Virus record (IMG/VR): IMGVR_UViG_3300020186_000013
Location: 144,146 to 208,145 of that record
From: a virus
DNA length: 64,000 nucleotides
Direction: 5' to 3' (one strand)
The position numbers were made by a program, and so were the translations under genes. Shown here piece after piece: positions 1-8,385 of this stretch. Numbering within the stretch: position 1 is the first letter of the stretch; the number at the start of each line of letters is the position of its first letter. Under the pieces are notes generated by a model, which had not been told where the DNA came from, did not search any database, and worked only from the letters and a program-made list of their open reading frames with translations.

Positions 1-1627
1 CTGCGTTCGTAAGTGGTAGTGCTTGAGTGAGCATCCGAGACGCCATAGCGACCCGTTGCCCTTTGACCATGCTCTTGAGCGGGACCATGTTGCCCAGGGG
101 CGAGAAGGCATTCTCAAAGTGGGGCAACTCGAATTGGACTTCGTTGCGTGGGACATATGCGATCTTGCCTCCCTTCATGACCGGGATACGTTTCGCGGTC
201 GACGCCAGTCCGCCGGGGAACGCGATCGCCGCCTCGGCCAGGTCCTGGGGGCTCTTCCAACCAAGCCTACCCGTCCTAACGTCCCGGAACTCGGAGTACA
301 TGCGACCGTCGCCGCCTTTTCGTGCCCCCCGAGCCATGTTCAGGTCGATGCCAACGCGGAAACTCTCGGGCGTCCGCAAGGGGTCCATGAACCCCATATG
401 ACCGGGCTGCACGCTCCGGGCGTCGTCGGGAACCGACTCCATCGACGGGATGCCGCCTTCACCCAGGCGGGTGATCCGGCTCTGCTTGTCGAACACCTCG
501 GCAGGGTTGATCTCTTCGATCGCCTGGCCCAGGCCAGAGCCCAGGAGCGTCTGCTCGATTTGCCGGGTCAGTGCCCCTGACGGCATGTCTTTCAGGTGTC
601 CCTTCATGCTCATCTTGTGAAACAGCATCTTCTGGACGCGACCGTGGTCGCGGGCCACCCGCTCGGAGATCAGGTCCTCGGGACCCAGCACGGTCTGGAA
701 GTGCGGGGCGTCCCGGTCGTCGACTTCGTCCTCGCCCCGACTGACGGCCAAGAGCTTCTTGGTTGCCGCCAGGATGGTGTCCTTATTCATCCGGGTGTGG
801 GGGTGTTTGAGCGTGTACTTGGTGACCTCGGGGTCGACCTCCATGTCCTCGAACTTCTTGACCAGGGCCAGGCGACGGTGCTGCTCGTCTGGGTTGTCCC
901 GGTCGACCTTACTCAGAATCTTGTTCTGGAGCTTGGTCAGTACCCCGCCCTCAGACTTGAGCATATTGCTCTGGTACAGCTCGGACCCCCAGTGCTCATA
1001 CAGCTCTCGGTCGGTCGTACCCATCGCCTTCAGGAGCGGCAGCAACGGCATCTCAGCTTGGCCGATCTTGATCTTGAACACGCCCTTGGCCGGATCGAGC
1101 AGGTAACGGTGGGAGACGCCCTTGCCGGGCAGGATGTTGGCGTGGGACTCCAGCTCACCGTTGTCCTTGCGACGGGTGAAGACACCGGGCATGAGCCGCT
1201 GCTGGTGGTTCAAAGTGTAATCGTTACCGCCGTGGACAAACGTGCCCATGTTCGTCAAGTGAGGGACGCGGGCGATAACCTGCTCACGGCGATCGACGAG
1301 AGCACCCGTGGCGTTGTCGGTCAACTCCCACGTGCCCTTCATGCGGCGGGCCAGGGTGCCGCCAGTCAGGAGGGCTTGCTTCCGTTGGTCGATACTGAAG
1401 TGGTCAGGGTCGATGTACTCCGGACTGTGGAGCCGGAGAGTGTGCCGGACGTTGGAAACCGGCTGAATGCCCTGAGCCGCCTTCAGGACGTTGCCGTAGA
1501 TGTTCTGCCGCGTCTTGACGTGGTCGCCAAAGTCGCGGATGTGGGACTCCGGAAGCACGGGCGGCGGTGGCGGCGTGCTGCCGGGCAGGAGGGACGGACC
1601 CTTATCGGGGATGAGACTGTCAGGCAT
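1..1627 (-). CDS. DNA-directed RNA polymerase beta subunit-like protein, N-terminal part (cut by left edge)
   Basis: The reading frame is open from ATG 1627 to the left edge, giving 542 residues without a stop. Residues 121-150 (VPHLTNMGTF, then LMPGVF) match the beta segment around 'GTFIINGTERVIV...SPGVF'. Residues 373-421 (INPAEVFDKQSRITRLGEGG, then SVQPGHMGFMDPLRTPES) match '[20 protein letters not shown]...THYGRVCPIETPEG'. Residues 527-539 (MASRMLTQALPL) match the 'GANMQRQAVP' segment. In E. coli beta (1342 aa) the last two lie near 530-570 and 680, so about the first half is present and the catalytic C-terminal half would lie to the left. The N-terminus is Pro-rich and shorter than in bacteria. 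A phage multisubunit RNAP of the kind seen in jumbo phages is the natural reading; whether the subunit is split is unknown. Confidence 0.85.
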   Translation of the reverse strand, partial: MPDSLIPDKGPSLLPGSTPPPPPVLPESHIRDFGDHVKTRQNIYGNVLKAAQGIQPVSNVRHTLRLHSPEYIDPDHFSIDQRKQALLTGGTLARRMKGTWELTDNATGALVDRREQVIARVPHLTNMGTFVHGGNDYTLNHQQRLMPGVFTRRKDNGELESHANILPGKGVSHRYLLDPAKGVFKIKIGQAEMPLLPLLKAMGTTDRELYEHWGSELYQSNMLKSEGGVLTKLQNKILSKVDRDNPDEQHRRLALVKKFEDMEVDPEVTKYTLKHPHTRMNKDTILAATKKLLAVSRGEDEVDDRDAPHFQTVLGPEDLISERVARDHGRVQKMLFHKMSMKGHLKDMPSGALTRQIEQTLLGSGLGQAIEEINPAEVFDKQSRITRLGEGGIPSMESVPDDARSVQPGHMGFMDPLRTPESFRVGIDLNMARGARKGGDGRMYSEFRDVRTGRLGWKSPQDLAEAAIAFPGGLASTAKRIPVMKGGKIAYVPRNEVQFELPHFENAFSPLGNMVPLKSMVKGQRVAMASRMLTQALPLTNA

Positions 1628-1645
1628 TCCGTTGCCCCTAACGAG

Positions 1646-2743
1646 TTACGCGACCGGCTGTTGGTCCGCCGACGAGTGGGCGATCGGCTCCGGTGTGGCG
1701 AAGATCTCGGTCGGGGATTGGTTGAACTTGCGACGGTCGCGACGCTGGAGGGCCTTCTGCAAGACAGCCGAACGGCTTCGCTTCCGCATCTTGTCGTACA
1801 CGACGGCCCCAGTCAGCAGGCTCGACAGACCGGCGTACATGCCGTACCCGCCCATGGCCTGGCCGAGGACGTTAGAACTTCCCTGGCCGAGATAGTCGGA
1901 TAGAGCAGCCTGTTTCTCGACGAAAGCGTCATACAGCCGATCAAGGGCCTCGTCGAGGGCCTTCTTCTCGCCCCACTTGTGACCGCAAGAGTTGCACGCC
2001 CCGCTGTACGGGTCACCCTCCATGCTCGCACCGCATTTCGGGCAGTCCTCGCCCTTGAACGTGTGGTCGCCGGCAGACTTGGCCACGGCCTTGGGCTTGT
2101 CGTACTGCGATAGCAGAGCGTCGTGGAACTCCTGGCGGGCCGAATCGAGGGCCTGCTCGCGTTCCGTCTTGCGACGACTTTCCATCACCGCGTCGACGCC
2201 CTTCCAGCCGAGGCCCAGACCGCCAAGACCGCCGGCCAGCATCGACAGACCGTACCACGGGATGCCGCCCTTGGTCGTCGCGTCACCGCCGAGTAACCAC
2301 GGGACCGGGGTGGCCTCCTTGTCCATGGCTGCCTTCCTCTTCGGCACGTCCTCGTCTTCTTCCTCGGCCGGGATCGGCAGGGGCAGCATCGCCGACCCCG
2401 CCGTACTCCGTGCCCCGGCCATGTTCTGGCGAAGCATGTGGTGCAAGCCGACCGCCCCTCGGGCACCGGCCCCGACGCCGAGGCCGATCCCGAGGATCTT
2501 GCCGACGTCGCCCATCGCGGACTCCCGCAACGCCGTGTTCTTGGCCTCGCTTATGGCCTGGCTGATCACGAGCTGCTGGGGGGTCGGGGCCGAGCCAGTG
2601 AGCGAGTCCAAGGCCCCACGGCCCAGGTCGACGACGGGCTTGGCGGCGGCTCCGATGGCGTCGCCCACGGCCCCGAGGAAGCCCTCTTTTTGCATCTCCT
2701 CGCGGACCTTACTGAGCACCGACTGGCAGGTTAGGCTGTCCAT
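1646..2743 (-). CDS. Hypothetical Gly/Ala-rich protein with zinc ribbon
   Basis: 365 aa, not recognised. GGAG lies 8 nt before ATG 2743, supporting this start even though it overlaps the upstream gene by 35 nt. The N-terminal MQKEGFLGAVGDAIGAA resembles a short 'xKxxxFGAVxxA' motif in other proteins here (3120-3512 and 41657-46924). Two Gly/Ala-rich hydrophobic stretches (about residues 70-100 and 165-185) could insert in or associate with membranes. A C-x2-C...C-x2-C zinc ribbon (CPKC then CNSC) lies near residues 235-255, followed by another small-residue hydrophobic region and a basic C-terminus. It abuts the RNAP beta gene. A virion or ejected protein is possible but is inference. Confidence 0.7.
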   Translation of the reverse strand: MDSLTCQSVLSKVREEMQKEGFLGAVGDAIGAAAKPVVDLGRGALDSLTGSAPTPQQLVISQAISEAKNTALRESAMGDVGKILGIGLGVGAGARGAVGLHHMLRQNMAGARSTAGSAMLPLPIPAEEEDEDVPKRKAAMDKEATPVPWLLGGDATTKGGIPWYGLSMLAGGLGGLGLGWKGVDAVMESRRKTEREQALDSARQEFHDALLSQYDKPKAVAKSAGDHTFKGEDCPKCGASMEGDPYSGACNSCGHKWGEKKALDEALDRLYDAFVEKQAALSDYLGQGSSNVLGQAMGGYGMYAGLSSLLTGAVVYDKMRKRSRSAVLQKALQRRDRRKFNQSPTEIFATPEPIAHSSADQQPVA

Positions 2744-3110
2744 TGACCAACTCCATTTGTCCGGCCGTCATGAACGGTGCCCGGTTACCGTCTTCCATGA
2801 AGTATTCGACCCACTCGACGTAGACCATTATCTGGGCGGCGTCGTACTGCCGCTTAATGTGGATGCACTGGAACCACCCGTTGGCGATCCCGTCGAGTAC
2901 CTCCAAATACTTCTTATTCTGGTCCGGGTCGGTCGTGTCGAAGTGACCGTTGTGAGGGTCGGCCACCTTGACGGTCTTGTCTTCCCACTCGTCTGAAGTA
3001 TACATCGGGGACGATTGGCCGCGAAACGGCATGCCGTCCTCGGTCGCCCGCCCCCAGTGCACCTTCTGGCCGTTGTGCTCCGTTCGGTTGCTGAACTTGA
3101 TCAGGCTCAT
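2709..3110 (-). CDS. Hypothetical protein
   Basis: 133 aa, no family recognised. It is soluble-looking, mixed-charge and aromatic-rich in its second half (GWFQCIHIKRQY, VYVEWVEYFM), with no membrane segment. Its 3' end overlaps the next gene by 35 nt and it follows the 3120-3512 gene by 9 nt, so it is translated within the same operon. Codon use is like its neighbours. Confidence 0.7.
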   Translation of the reverse strand: MSLIKFSNRTEHNGQKVHWGRATEDGMPFRGQSSPMYTSDEWEDKTVKVADPHNGHFDTTDPDQNKKYLEVLDGIANGWFQCIHIKRQYDAAQIMVYVEWVEYFMEDGNRAPFMTAGQMELVNGQPNLPVGAQ

Positions 3111-3119
3111 CTGACGTCC

Positions 3120-3512
3120 TTACAGGAACATCCGCCCGCCACGACTCTGCTTAGCCTGCTGCAACCGCCGAATCGCCTGCTGCCGGCGGACCTTGGCAGC
3201 TTCGGTACGGTAGGTGTCGATGACCTCGCGGTCCTTGATGTCGGCGACGTCCTTGTCGGTCACGTCCGTGGCCTTGGCCAAACCGGCCCCGGCGATGCCG
3301 CCCAGGATCGGCGGGGCGGCAAGGGCCAGAGGCACCCCGACGCTGCCGACGAGCTGCGTCAACGCCGTGGCGGCGTCACCGACGGCCCCGAACAACGCGA
3401 GCTTGTCCATCGCGGCCTTGACCGCCCCCGCCATTTGTTGGGCGGTCATCCCGTGCTCGACGCACCGGGCCACGAACCCGACCTTGAATGCTTCCCGTGC
3501 AGTCAGTGGCAT
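3120..3512 (-). CDS. Hypothetical protein with shared N-terminal virion-type motif
   Basis: 130 aa. The N-terminus (TAREAFKVGFVARCVEHGMT, then AQQMAGAV and MDKLALFGAVGDA) matches the start of each module of the giant 41657-46924 protein (e.g. FAEAFFARCRDKGLTPQQI, then EKEAVFGALGRG). It therefore probably belongs to the same structural or ejected protein set. Residues about 60-85 form a Gly/Ala/Pro-rich hydrophobic segment, followed by a charged helical tail rich in Arg and Gln. Function is unknown; membership of a shared family is the main information. Confidence 0.75.
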   Translation of the reverse strand: MPLTAREAFKVGFVARCVEHGMTAQQMAGAVKAAMDKLALFGAVGDAATALTQLVGSVGVPLALAAPPILGGIAGAGLAKATDVTDKDVADIKDREVIDTYRTEAAKVRRQQAIRRLQQAKQSRGGRMFL

Positions 3513-3560
3513 TTGGCCGTCCTCCTTGACAGCTAAGAAAAGGATCTCACCCCTGAATAG

Positions 3561-3758
3561 CTACCGGACCATCACGGGGCCGGCAGACACCGCACCGAAC
3601 AACACCAATCCCAGGATTAGCACGCAGAACCACGGGATCAGACAATAGACGCCAAAGTTCAGTCCGTTGAATGCGGCCCCTCGTGGTTCACGAAGCCTGC
3701 ACCCAGCAGGCAGCCAGAACATCATCAGTACGACCCAAATGATGACCCAAATCGTCAT
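3561..3758 (-). CDS. Small membrane protein
   Basis: 65 aa from ATG 3758, chosen because GAAGGAA lies about 8 nt upstream; a start at 3785 is possible but has a weaker site. There are two hydrophobic segments: residues 2-17 (TIWVIIWVVLMMFW) and about 36-58 (VYCLIPWFCVLILGLVLFGA), separated by a short basic loop. This is a typical small phage inner-membrane protein. Holin-like topology is possible but nothing identifies it. Confidence 0.6.
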   Translation of the reverse strand: MTIWVIIWVVLMMFWLPAGCRLREPRGAAFNGLNFGVYCLIPWFCVLILGLVLFGAVSAGPVMVR

Positions 3759-3781
3759 AGCGTTCCTTCGGAGCGGTAAGG

Positions 3782-4174
3782 TCACATGATCCCGTTTCCG
3801 CCGGAAACGCAGACCGTCGTCGGCTGCCGGCGACGGAGGTCGCGGCAGGCCGAAGCGTCGTCCGGCATGCCCTGCTCCTGGGCCTTCCGAGCGATGTACG
3901 CCGCTTTGTCGGTAATGTTCTGCATGTAGCTCTTGAGATCGGCGTCGGCACCACGACCGGGCGTGTCCGCCGAGTTACCAAGCATCTGGCTCAAGGCCAG
4001 CGTGTGCCGCAAGAACTCGCGAACGGACAGCGTCTCGTACGAGTTGTCGAGGGAGTCTTCGCAATGGATCAAGCCCCGGTCCGCCCAGAAGCGAACCGAG
4101 CGGTTGATGCCTTCCTTGGTCTTGCCCTGAATGATCAAGACGTCGTGACCGAAGGTGCCAATCTCGATGGTCAT
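3782..4174 (-). CDS. Hypothetical protein
   Basis: 130 aa, not recognised. It begins MTIEIGTFGHDVLIIQG and carries a charged, helical second half. GGAG stands a few bases before ATG 4174, directly after a 16-bp near-palindrome (4185-4200) that recurs elsewhere in the window. No membrane segment or motif is visible. Confidence 0.65.
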   Translation of the reverse strand: MTIEIGTFGHDVLIIQGKTKEGINRSVRFWADRGLIHCEDSLDNSYETLSVREFLRHTLALSQMLGNSADTPGRGADADLKSYMQNITDKAAYIARKAQEQGMPDDASACRDLRRRQPTTVCVSGGNGIM

Positions 4175-4184
4175 CCCTGACTCC

Positions 4185-4200
4185 TAGAAACCAGAATCTA
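4185..4200. repeat. 16-bp near-palindrome, copy A
   Basis: TAGAAACCAGAATCTA. It lies just upstream of the Shine-Dalgarno and ATG of the 3782-4174 gene. Near-identical copies are at 14752-14767, 37734-37748 and 54376-54391, all intergenic or at gene ends. Confidence 0.5.
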
Positions 4201-4202
4201 AC

Positions 4203-4301
4203 TCAGAACTCGCCCAGCAGGATCTTGCGACGGACGACCGGGTCGAGCGGCAGGAGTGCCAGACCGAACCCGGTGTCGATGATCTCGTAGTCCGCACCCC
4301 T
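4203..4301 (-). other. Open in-frame extension after the UGA stop of 4302-4727
   Basis: Directly after the UGA at 4302, the same frame stays open for 32 codons to another UGA at 4203. The peptide (DYEIIDTGFGLALLPLDPVV, then RRKILLGEF) looks protein-like in composition. There is no ATG or GTG in frame. It could be a readthrough extension, the remnant of a lost C-terminus, or chance in GC-rich DNA. Confidence 0.25.
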
Positions 4302-4727
4302 TCAGTAGGGTGTGAACGTCGGCGTCGCGTCCGCCGTCGCGGACGGCTTGGCGACCAGCATGCCGGTCAGTGCATCATAAGCCTGGCCGATGATTGCCGG
4401 AAGGGCACGCTCGATGGCAGGCCCGATGAACGTGTTGAAGATGAACGGGTGGCCGATCGCCGTCGCCAGGTAGCTCTGGATCGACTGCTTGTAAAACGCC
4501 ATCGTTGCGTCGATGACGATTTGCCTTCGGTCCTCGGGCGACGCACCGACAACCTGCCCAGCCAAGTTGGTAACGGAACCGATGAACTTCGTCAGGATGC
4601 CGACCCAGTCGACAGCCGGAAGGACCGTCCCCGGTTCCGTCACGAACATGGGCACGGTGGAACCGTAGTGAATCAGAGCCTTGTCGATCTCGGGTTGCAA
4701 CTGCGTGTACAGCGGGGTCACCATCAT
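4302..4727 (-). CDS. Hypothetical protein
   Basis: 141 aa from ATG 4727, chosen because AGGAG lies 5 nt upstream (the next in-frame ATG is 4724). Not recognised. Residues 15-60 are a mixed hydrophobic region (VDWVGILTKFIGSVTNLAGQ) and 80-125 a hydrophobic, Ala/Ile-rich region (FIFNTFIGPAIERALPAIIG). The protein may be membrane-associated or a helical virion component. It starts 8 nt after the stop of the 4736-5875 gene. Confidence 0.65.
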   Translation of the reverse strand: MMVTPLYTQLQPEIDKALIHYGSTVPMFVTEPGTVLPAVDWVGILTKFIGSVTNLAGQVVGASPEDRRQIVIDATMAFYKQSIQSYLATAIGHPFIFNTFIGPAIERALPAIIGQAYDALTGMLVAKPSATADATPTFTPY

Positions 4728-4735
4728 GGGATCTC

Positions 4736-5875
4736 CTAGTGAAACAGTTTCGGCACAACTGACCCGATGAGGCCGAGAGCGGCGACACCCTTGCCGATTT
4801 GGCTGAAGGTGTAGGGCGTGCCGACCACCTGGTTTAGCACCGCTCCGACCCAAGCCCCAGTAAGGTAATCTTTCCCCGCGTTCATTGCTAGTTGACCTAG
4901 CTGCCCGCCCGTGACGTGTCCGGGACTGCTCCGCTCGTCAGGCAGTTGCTGGGCCGCGTACATGGCCCCCATCGTCGTCGCGGCGAGGTCCGGTGACGCC
5001 CCCGACTCCCACAGCGTCTGACCGAGGGCGTTGATGTTGACGTCGTACGGCGTGCGGTGCCGATGGTCGCCGCCGCCGAACATGTCCCCGAACGCCCGCT
5101 TTACAAACGAGTCGCAAGCACCCTTGTAAGCATCGCCCACCTGTGGGGCGAGCAGGTGCTTGTTCGAGAACTCTTGGCTGTACTCTTCGGTCTGTGGGCG
5201 GCTGGTGCCGGCGAGTCGGCTTTCCAGGAGACTCGGCCGATCGAACTTAGGCGAGTCCGACAGCTGCTCGATCGGTGGGGTATCCAGCGGGTGCGGGTCG
5301 AGGAGGGAGTGGCCGGTCGCATGATTGGCGTACGCCCAGGCAGCACCGGGAGCCGCACCCGCCAGAGCACCGAGAATGGCTCCCGTCCGCTTCAATTTCT
5401 TGCCGTACTTGTGCGGCATTAACGCTTCAGCCAGAGAGCCAACACCATAACCAAGACCACCGCCCACCAATCCGGTCGTAAGCATCGCAGCCAAAGGACT
5501 CGGGGCGTTAGGGATTCCACCGGGGTAGGTTCCTGGGAAGAAGTTGAGGAGTTCACCGGCCCGCCGCAGCGTCTCGCTGTAGGCGACCTTGACCCAATCG
5601 CCACCCGTGGCCTCATCCCGAGTCAGGTAAGTCTCCCGCACGTGATCGGCACCGACCGCCCGCTCGGCGGCACGCTTACACCGCAGGGCATCAGGCCGAT
5701 GGAAGTCGATAGACGTACGCGGGAACAGGGCGACCTGATCGCGGTCCGGGCTATAGAAGTAATCGACGGGGTACTTGGTGAAGATCGACGCTGCCGCCTG
5801 CTTCACGTCCCAGCACGGTGCCGCCGTCTTCACGACCCAGGCATCCAGGCGGGGGATCACGTCTTCCCAATCCAT
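4736..5875 (-). CDS. Hypothetical protein with glycine-zipper segments
   Basis: 379 aa, no family recognised. Residues 1-110 look globular. About 125-190 is a pair of Gly/Ala-rich hydrophobic segments (TTGLVGGGLGYGVGSLAEAL and GAILGALAGAAPGAAWAYA) of glycine-zipper type, followed by a Pro-rich linker and a C-terminal Gly-rich region. The pattern recurs in the giant presumed virion proteins of this window. A role in the virion or in membrane passage during DNA entry is plausible, but only by composition. Confidence 0.7.
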   Translation of the reverse strand: MDWEDVIPRLDAWVVKTAAPCWDVKQAAASIFTKYPVDYFYSPDRDQVALFPRTSIDFHRPDALRCKRAAERAVGADHVRETYLTRDEATGGDWVKVAYSETLRRAGELLNFFPGTYPGGIPNAPSPLAAMLTTGLVGGGLGYGVGSLAEALMPHKYGKKLKRTGAILGALAGAAPGAAWAYANHATGHSLLDPHPLDTPPIEQLSDSPKFDRPSLLESRLAGTSRPQTEEYSQEFSNKHLLAPQVGDAYKGACDSFVKRAFGDMFGGGDHRHRTPYDVNINALGQTLWESGASPDLAATTMGAMYAAQQLPDERSSPGHVTGGQLGQLAMNAGKDYLTGAWVGAVLNQVVGTPYTFSQIGKGVAALGLIGSVVPKLFH

Positions 5876-5893
5876 GGGCAGGGCTCCAATGCG

Positions 5894-5922
5894 AAGAGGT
5901 CGGGGTTGACCCCCGACCTCTT
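5894..5922 (-). terminator. Terminator-like hairpin after nrdJ
   Basis: AAGAGGTCGGGG pairs perfectly with CCCCGACCTCTT (12 bp, 5-nt loop), 37 nt after the nrdJ stop. The T-run on the minus strand is short, so it may act as a terminator, a processing site or a block to 3' degradation. Confidence 0.55.
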
Positions 5923-5958
5923 ATCATACTCGGTTTCCGTCTGCGGGCTCAACCGGTA

Positions 5959-8286
5959 CTACAGCTCACACTTGTCCCCGCTGCACGCATACGTCCGAGA
6001 ACCCGTGGTGGTGTCGACCTCCTCGTACCGTGGCAGCTTCGCCCAGTCGATGACCGGGAACTTCGCAGCCAGCTCGTTGTACTGCTCCTCGGTGACCACC
6101 TCGTTGGGAGCCGCCTTGTAGCTGCCGTTGTCCCACGGCAGGAAGGAGATGCCCGTAATCTCGTCGAAGTGCTCCCACACCCACGTGCCAACCGCAGGCC
6201 ACTCATGGTCCTTGACGTAGATCGTCACCGAGCAAGAGTGATCCGCCCAGTGCCGTTTCCACAGCAACCAGTTCTCCAGCTGCTGCATGGCCGTCACGTC
6301 TTCGCGGAGGGTGCAGCCCTCGGGGTTCTTCTTGATCCACGAGAACGCGACCAGGGACGGGTCTTCGGGGGCCACCTCCCACGGCACGCCCGACTCCTTG
6401 AGGAACTTGCACATCGGGGTGTGCATCGACTCGCGGGTCCGACGGATCTGGTGGCGACCGAACCGTGGCGACAGACCCGAGCCGCAGTCGAAGAACACGG
6501 CCGAGTCGCCGCTGGGCTTCACGGTGGTGTCGGCTGCCGACCGGTTGATGCCGAACCGTTTGGCCAGCATCTCGTTCGTCTCGGTCACGATCTGCTTGAG
6601 GGCCGTCAGCAGTTCCTCGCGACCGGGAGCACCCGGCTGGAGCAGCGGACAGTCCGCGTGGCCGGTGATGTCGACGCCGAGCAGCCGCTCCTCGTCGCAG
6701 TTCTTCTTCCAGTCCTTGCGGATGTACTGGAAGTTGGTGCAGCACGACTGGAGGGTGCCGAAGTAGGTCGCCGCCCGCACCTTCTCCATCAGCGTTTCCT
6801 TCGTGTCCTCCCGGCGGGCAACGGCGATCGAGAGGTTGCAGAACTGGAACGGCCGGAGCACGATTTCCGCACACGGGTTGCATCCGAACTTCCAGTTCTT
6901 GCGGCGGGCCGGGCGGTGTTTGCGGCACGCCTCGCGGTTGAAGATGCCCCGCTCCCCGGACTTCGACTTCACGAGGGCCAGCCACTCGTCCATGAAGTCC
7001 TCGACCGGGGGCTTCTCGTTGTACGCGGCCGAGTTGTTGGCCATCGACAGGAAATCCCGATCACGCCACCACTCGCCATGCTTGGCGTGCCGCATGTTGC
7101 GGCTGTTCAGGTCGGAGATGGAGATGCAGGACGCACGCCGTACGCCGCCCACCTGGACGATCTTGCCGATCATGCAGCAGATGCAGTGGACATCGTAATC
7201 CGACAGGCGGCGACCCTGAGCCGCCAAGATGACGCCACGCACGAACGTCAGGAGCTGGACGAGGGATTCCGGACCTGACGCCCGCCCACCCTTGGTAATC
7301 AGGCGTGTGCCCGCCTTCCGCACGTCGTTCGTGTCGAACTCCACGTCCTCGCCCGAGAACCACTTTGTGATCCCGAACAGCAAGGCGTCGCACCACCCCT
7401 CGGTGGAATCCTTGACCTTGTACTTGTACTTCTTGGCGTGCTTGCCCTTCCCCTGCCGCTTGACGCGGGGGAGATCGTCAACGTAGTCGGTCTCGACCGA
7501 GAAGCCGCCGCCGGTGCCCTGCATGAGGATGTAGAGCAACTCGGCAAACGAGAAGAGATCCTTGATCGGGTGGTAGGCACAGTTGTAGGCACCGACGTGG
7601 CACCGTTCGAGGGCAGGACCGGCCATCTGCACGACACGCATCGCGGGGCTGGACTTCAGCTCGAACATCATCTTGCGGAGCCAGACGACCTCCTCGGACT
7701 TGAGGTGGCCGAACTGCGGGATGGTGCCGAACCAGTCGAAGACGCGGTTGTTGCACTCTTGCCACGTCTCGCGGCGGTTGTCCTTCTCACGCCACCGGGA
7801 GAACTTGGAAAGGAACTGGTAATACTGGAGCGGGCTGGGGAAGTGCTGGGCGTCTTCGGTGATCGCCTCAGTAACGTGGGCCGGGATCGGCCGTTCCTCG
7901 CGAGTCTTACGACGCTCCTCGCGGTAAAGCGTGTAGTGCTCGGCAGCTTCGGCCAAGCCGTCCGCCCACAACTGAGTAATGACGGCCCGCTGCACCTCTT
8001 CGATCGTCATCGCCGACACGCTCTGGGCGGCGAAGTAATTCACGACTCTGACGGTGACGGCCTCGACCGTGTCGTGCGAGTCGTCAGGCGTGACGTTGAG
8101 TCCGTTTTGAAAGCAGCGGGTGACGGCGTGGCGAATCTTGGTACAGTCGAACGGCTCGGTGCGGCCGTCGCGTTTGGTGACCTTCCAGTCCTGGGACAAA
8201 ACTTCCGGGGTGAGCGTCTTGCCGTTAGCGTCCTGACGGCTCTGGTAATTACGACGCGACGACGCACTTGCAACGCCATGACTCAT
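5959..8286 (-). CDS. nrdJ: Adenosylcobalamin-dependent ribonucleoside-triphosphate reductase (class II)
   Basis: Converts NTPs to dNTPs with coenzyme B12, independent of oxygen and of a small subunit. 775 aa from ATG 8286, chosen because GGAGGA stands 7 nt upstream (a TTG at 8304 is less likely); the Lactobacillus leichmannii monomeric enzyme is 739 aa. Residues about 34-125 form an ATP-cone-like domain (WKVTKRDGRTEPFDCTKIRH). C236 in YNCAYHPIKDL is the likely first active-site Cys. NPCAE at 470-474 carries the radical Cys and Glu. The C-terminal ACSGDKCEL supplies the shuttle cysteines C768 and C773. All key residues are present, so it should be active. Phages often carry a reductase to feed replication. 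It is followed by a strong hairpin. Confidence 0.95.
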   Translation of the reverse strand: MSHGVASASSRRNYQSRQDANGKTLTPEVLSQDWKVTKRDGRTEPFDCTKIRHAVTRCFQNGLNVTPDDSHDTVEAVTVRVVNYFAAQSVSAMTIEEVQRAVITQLWADGLAEAAEHYTLYREERRKTREERPIPAHVTEAITEDAQHFPSPLQYYQFLSKFSRWREKDNRRETWQECNNRVFDWFGTIPQFGHLKSEEVVWLRKMMFELKSSPAMRVVQMAGPALERCHVGAYNCAYHPIKDLFSFAELLYILMQGTGGGFSVETDYVDDLPRVKRQGKGKHAKKYKYKVKDSTEGWCDALLFGITKWFSGEDVEFDTNDVRKAGTRLITKGGRASGPESLVQLLTFVRGVILAAQGRRLSDYDVHCICCMIGKIVQVGGVRRASCISISDLNSRNMRHAKHGEWWRDRDFLSMANNSAAYNEKPPVEDFMDEWLALVKSKSGERGIFNREACRKHRPARRKNWKFGCNPCAEIVLRPFQFCNLSIAVARREDTKETLMEKVRAATYFGTLQSCCTNFQYIRKDWKKNCDEERLLGVDITGHADCPLLQPGAPGREELLTALKQIVTETNEMLAKRFGINRSAADTTVKPSGDSAVFFDCGSGLSPRFGRHQIRRTRESMHTPMCKFLKESGVPWEVAPEDPSLVAFSWIKKNPEGCTLREDVTAMQQLENWLLWKRHWADHSCSVTIYVKDHEWPAVGTWVWEHFDEITGISFLPWDNGSYKAAPNEVVTEEQYNELAAKFPVIDWAKLPRYEEVDTTTGSRTYACSGDKCEL

Positions 8287-8385
8287 GGCATCTTCCTCCG
8301 ACAAATTGGGGATGGGAACAAAACACCAGTGCCGACCTGTCCCGCGATTCCTTCCGGACAGACCTACCGCACCCGCATCCTCGAC

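Noticed and set aside
596-1903. Long open frames on the plus strand, here and across much of the window
   Set aside because: They mirror minus-strand genes with recognisable domains, are Leu/Arg/Val/Asp-biased as expected for antisense of GC-rich genes, and lack ribosome sites.
5959-7278. Possible plus-strand gene opposite nrdJ
   Set aside because: The minus strand encodes a complete reductase with all catalytic residues; the plus frame has no recognisable motif.
8287-8385. Cobalamin riboswitch upstream of the B12-dependent reductase
   Set aside because: The 99-nt gap is too short and lacks the conserved B12-box layout; only a 6-bp inverted repeat is seen.
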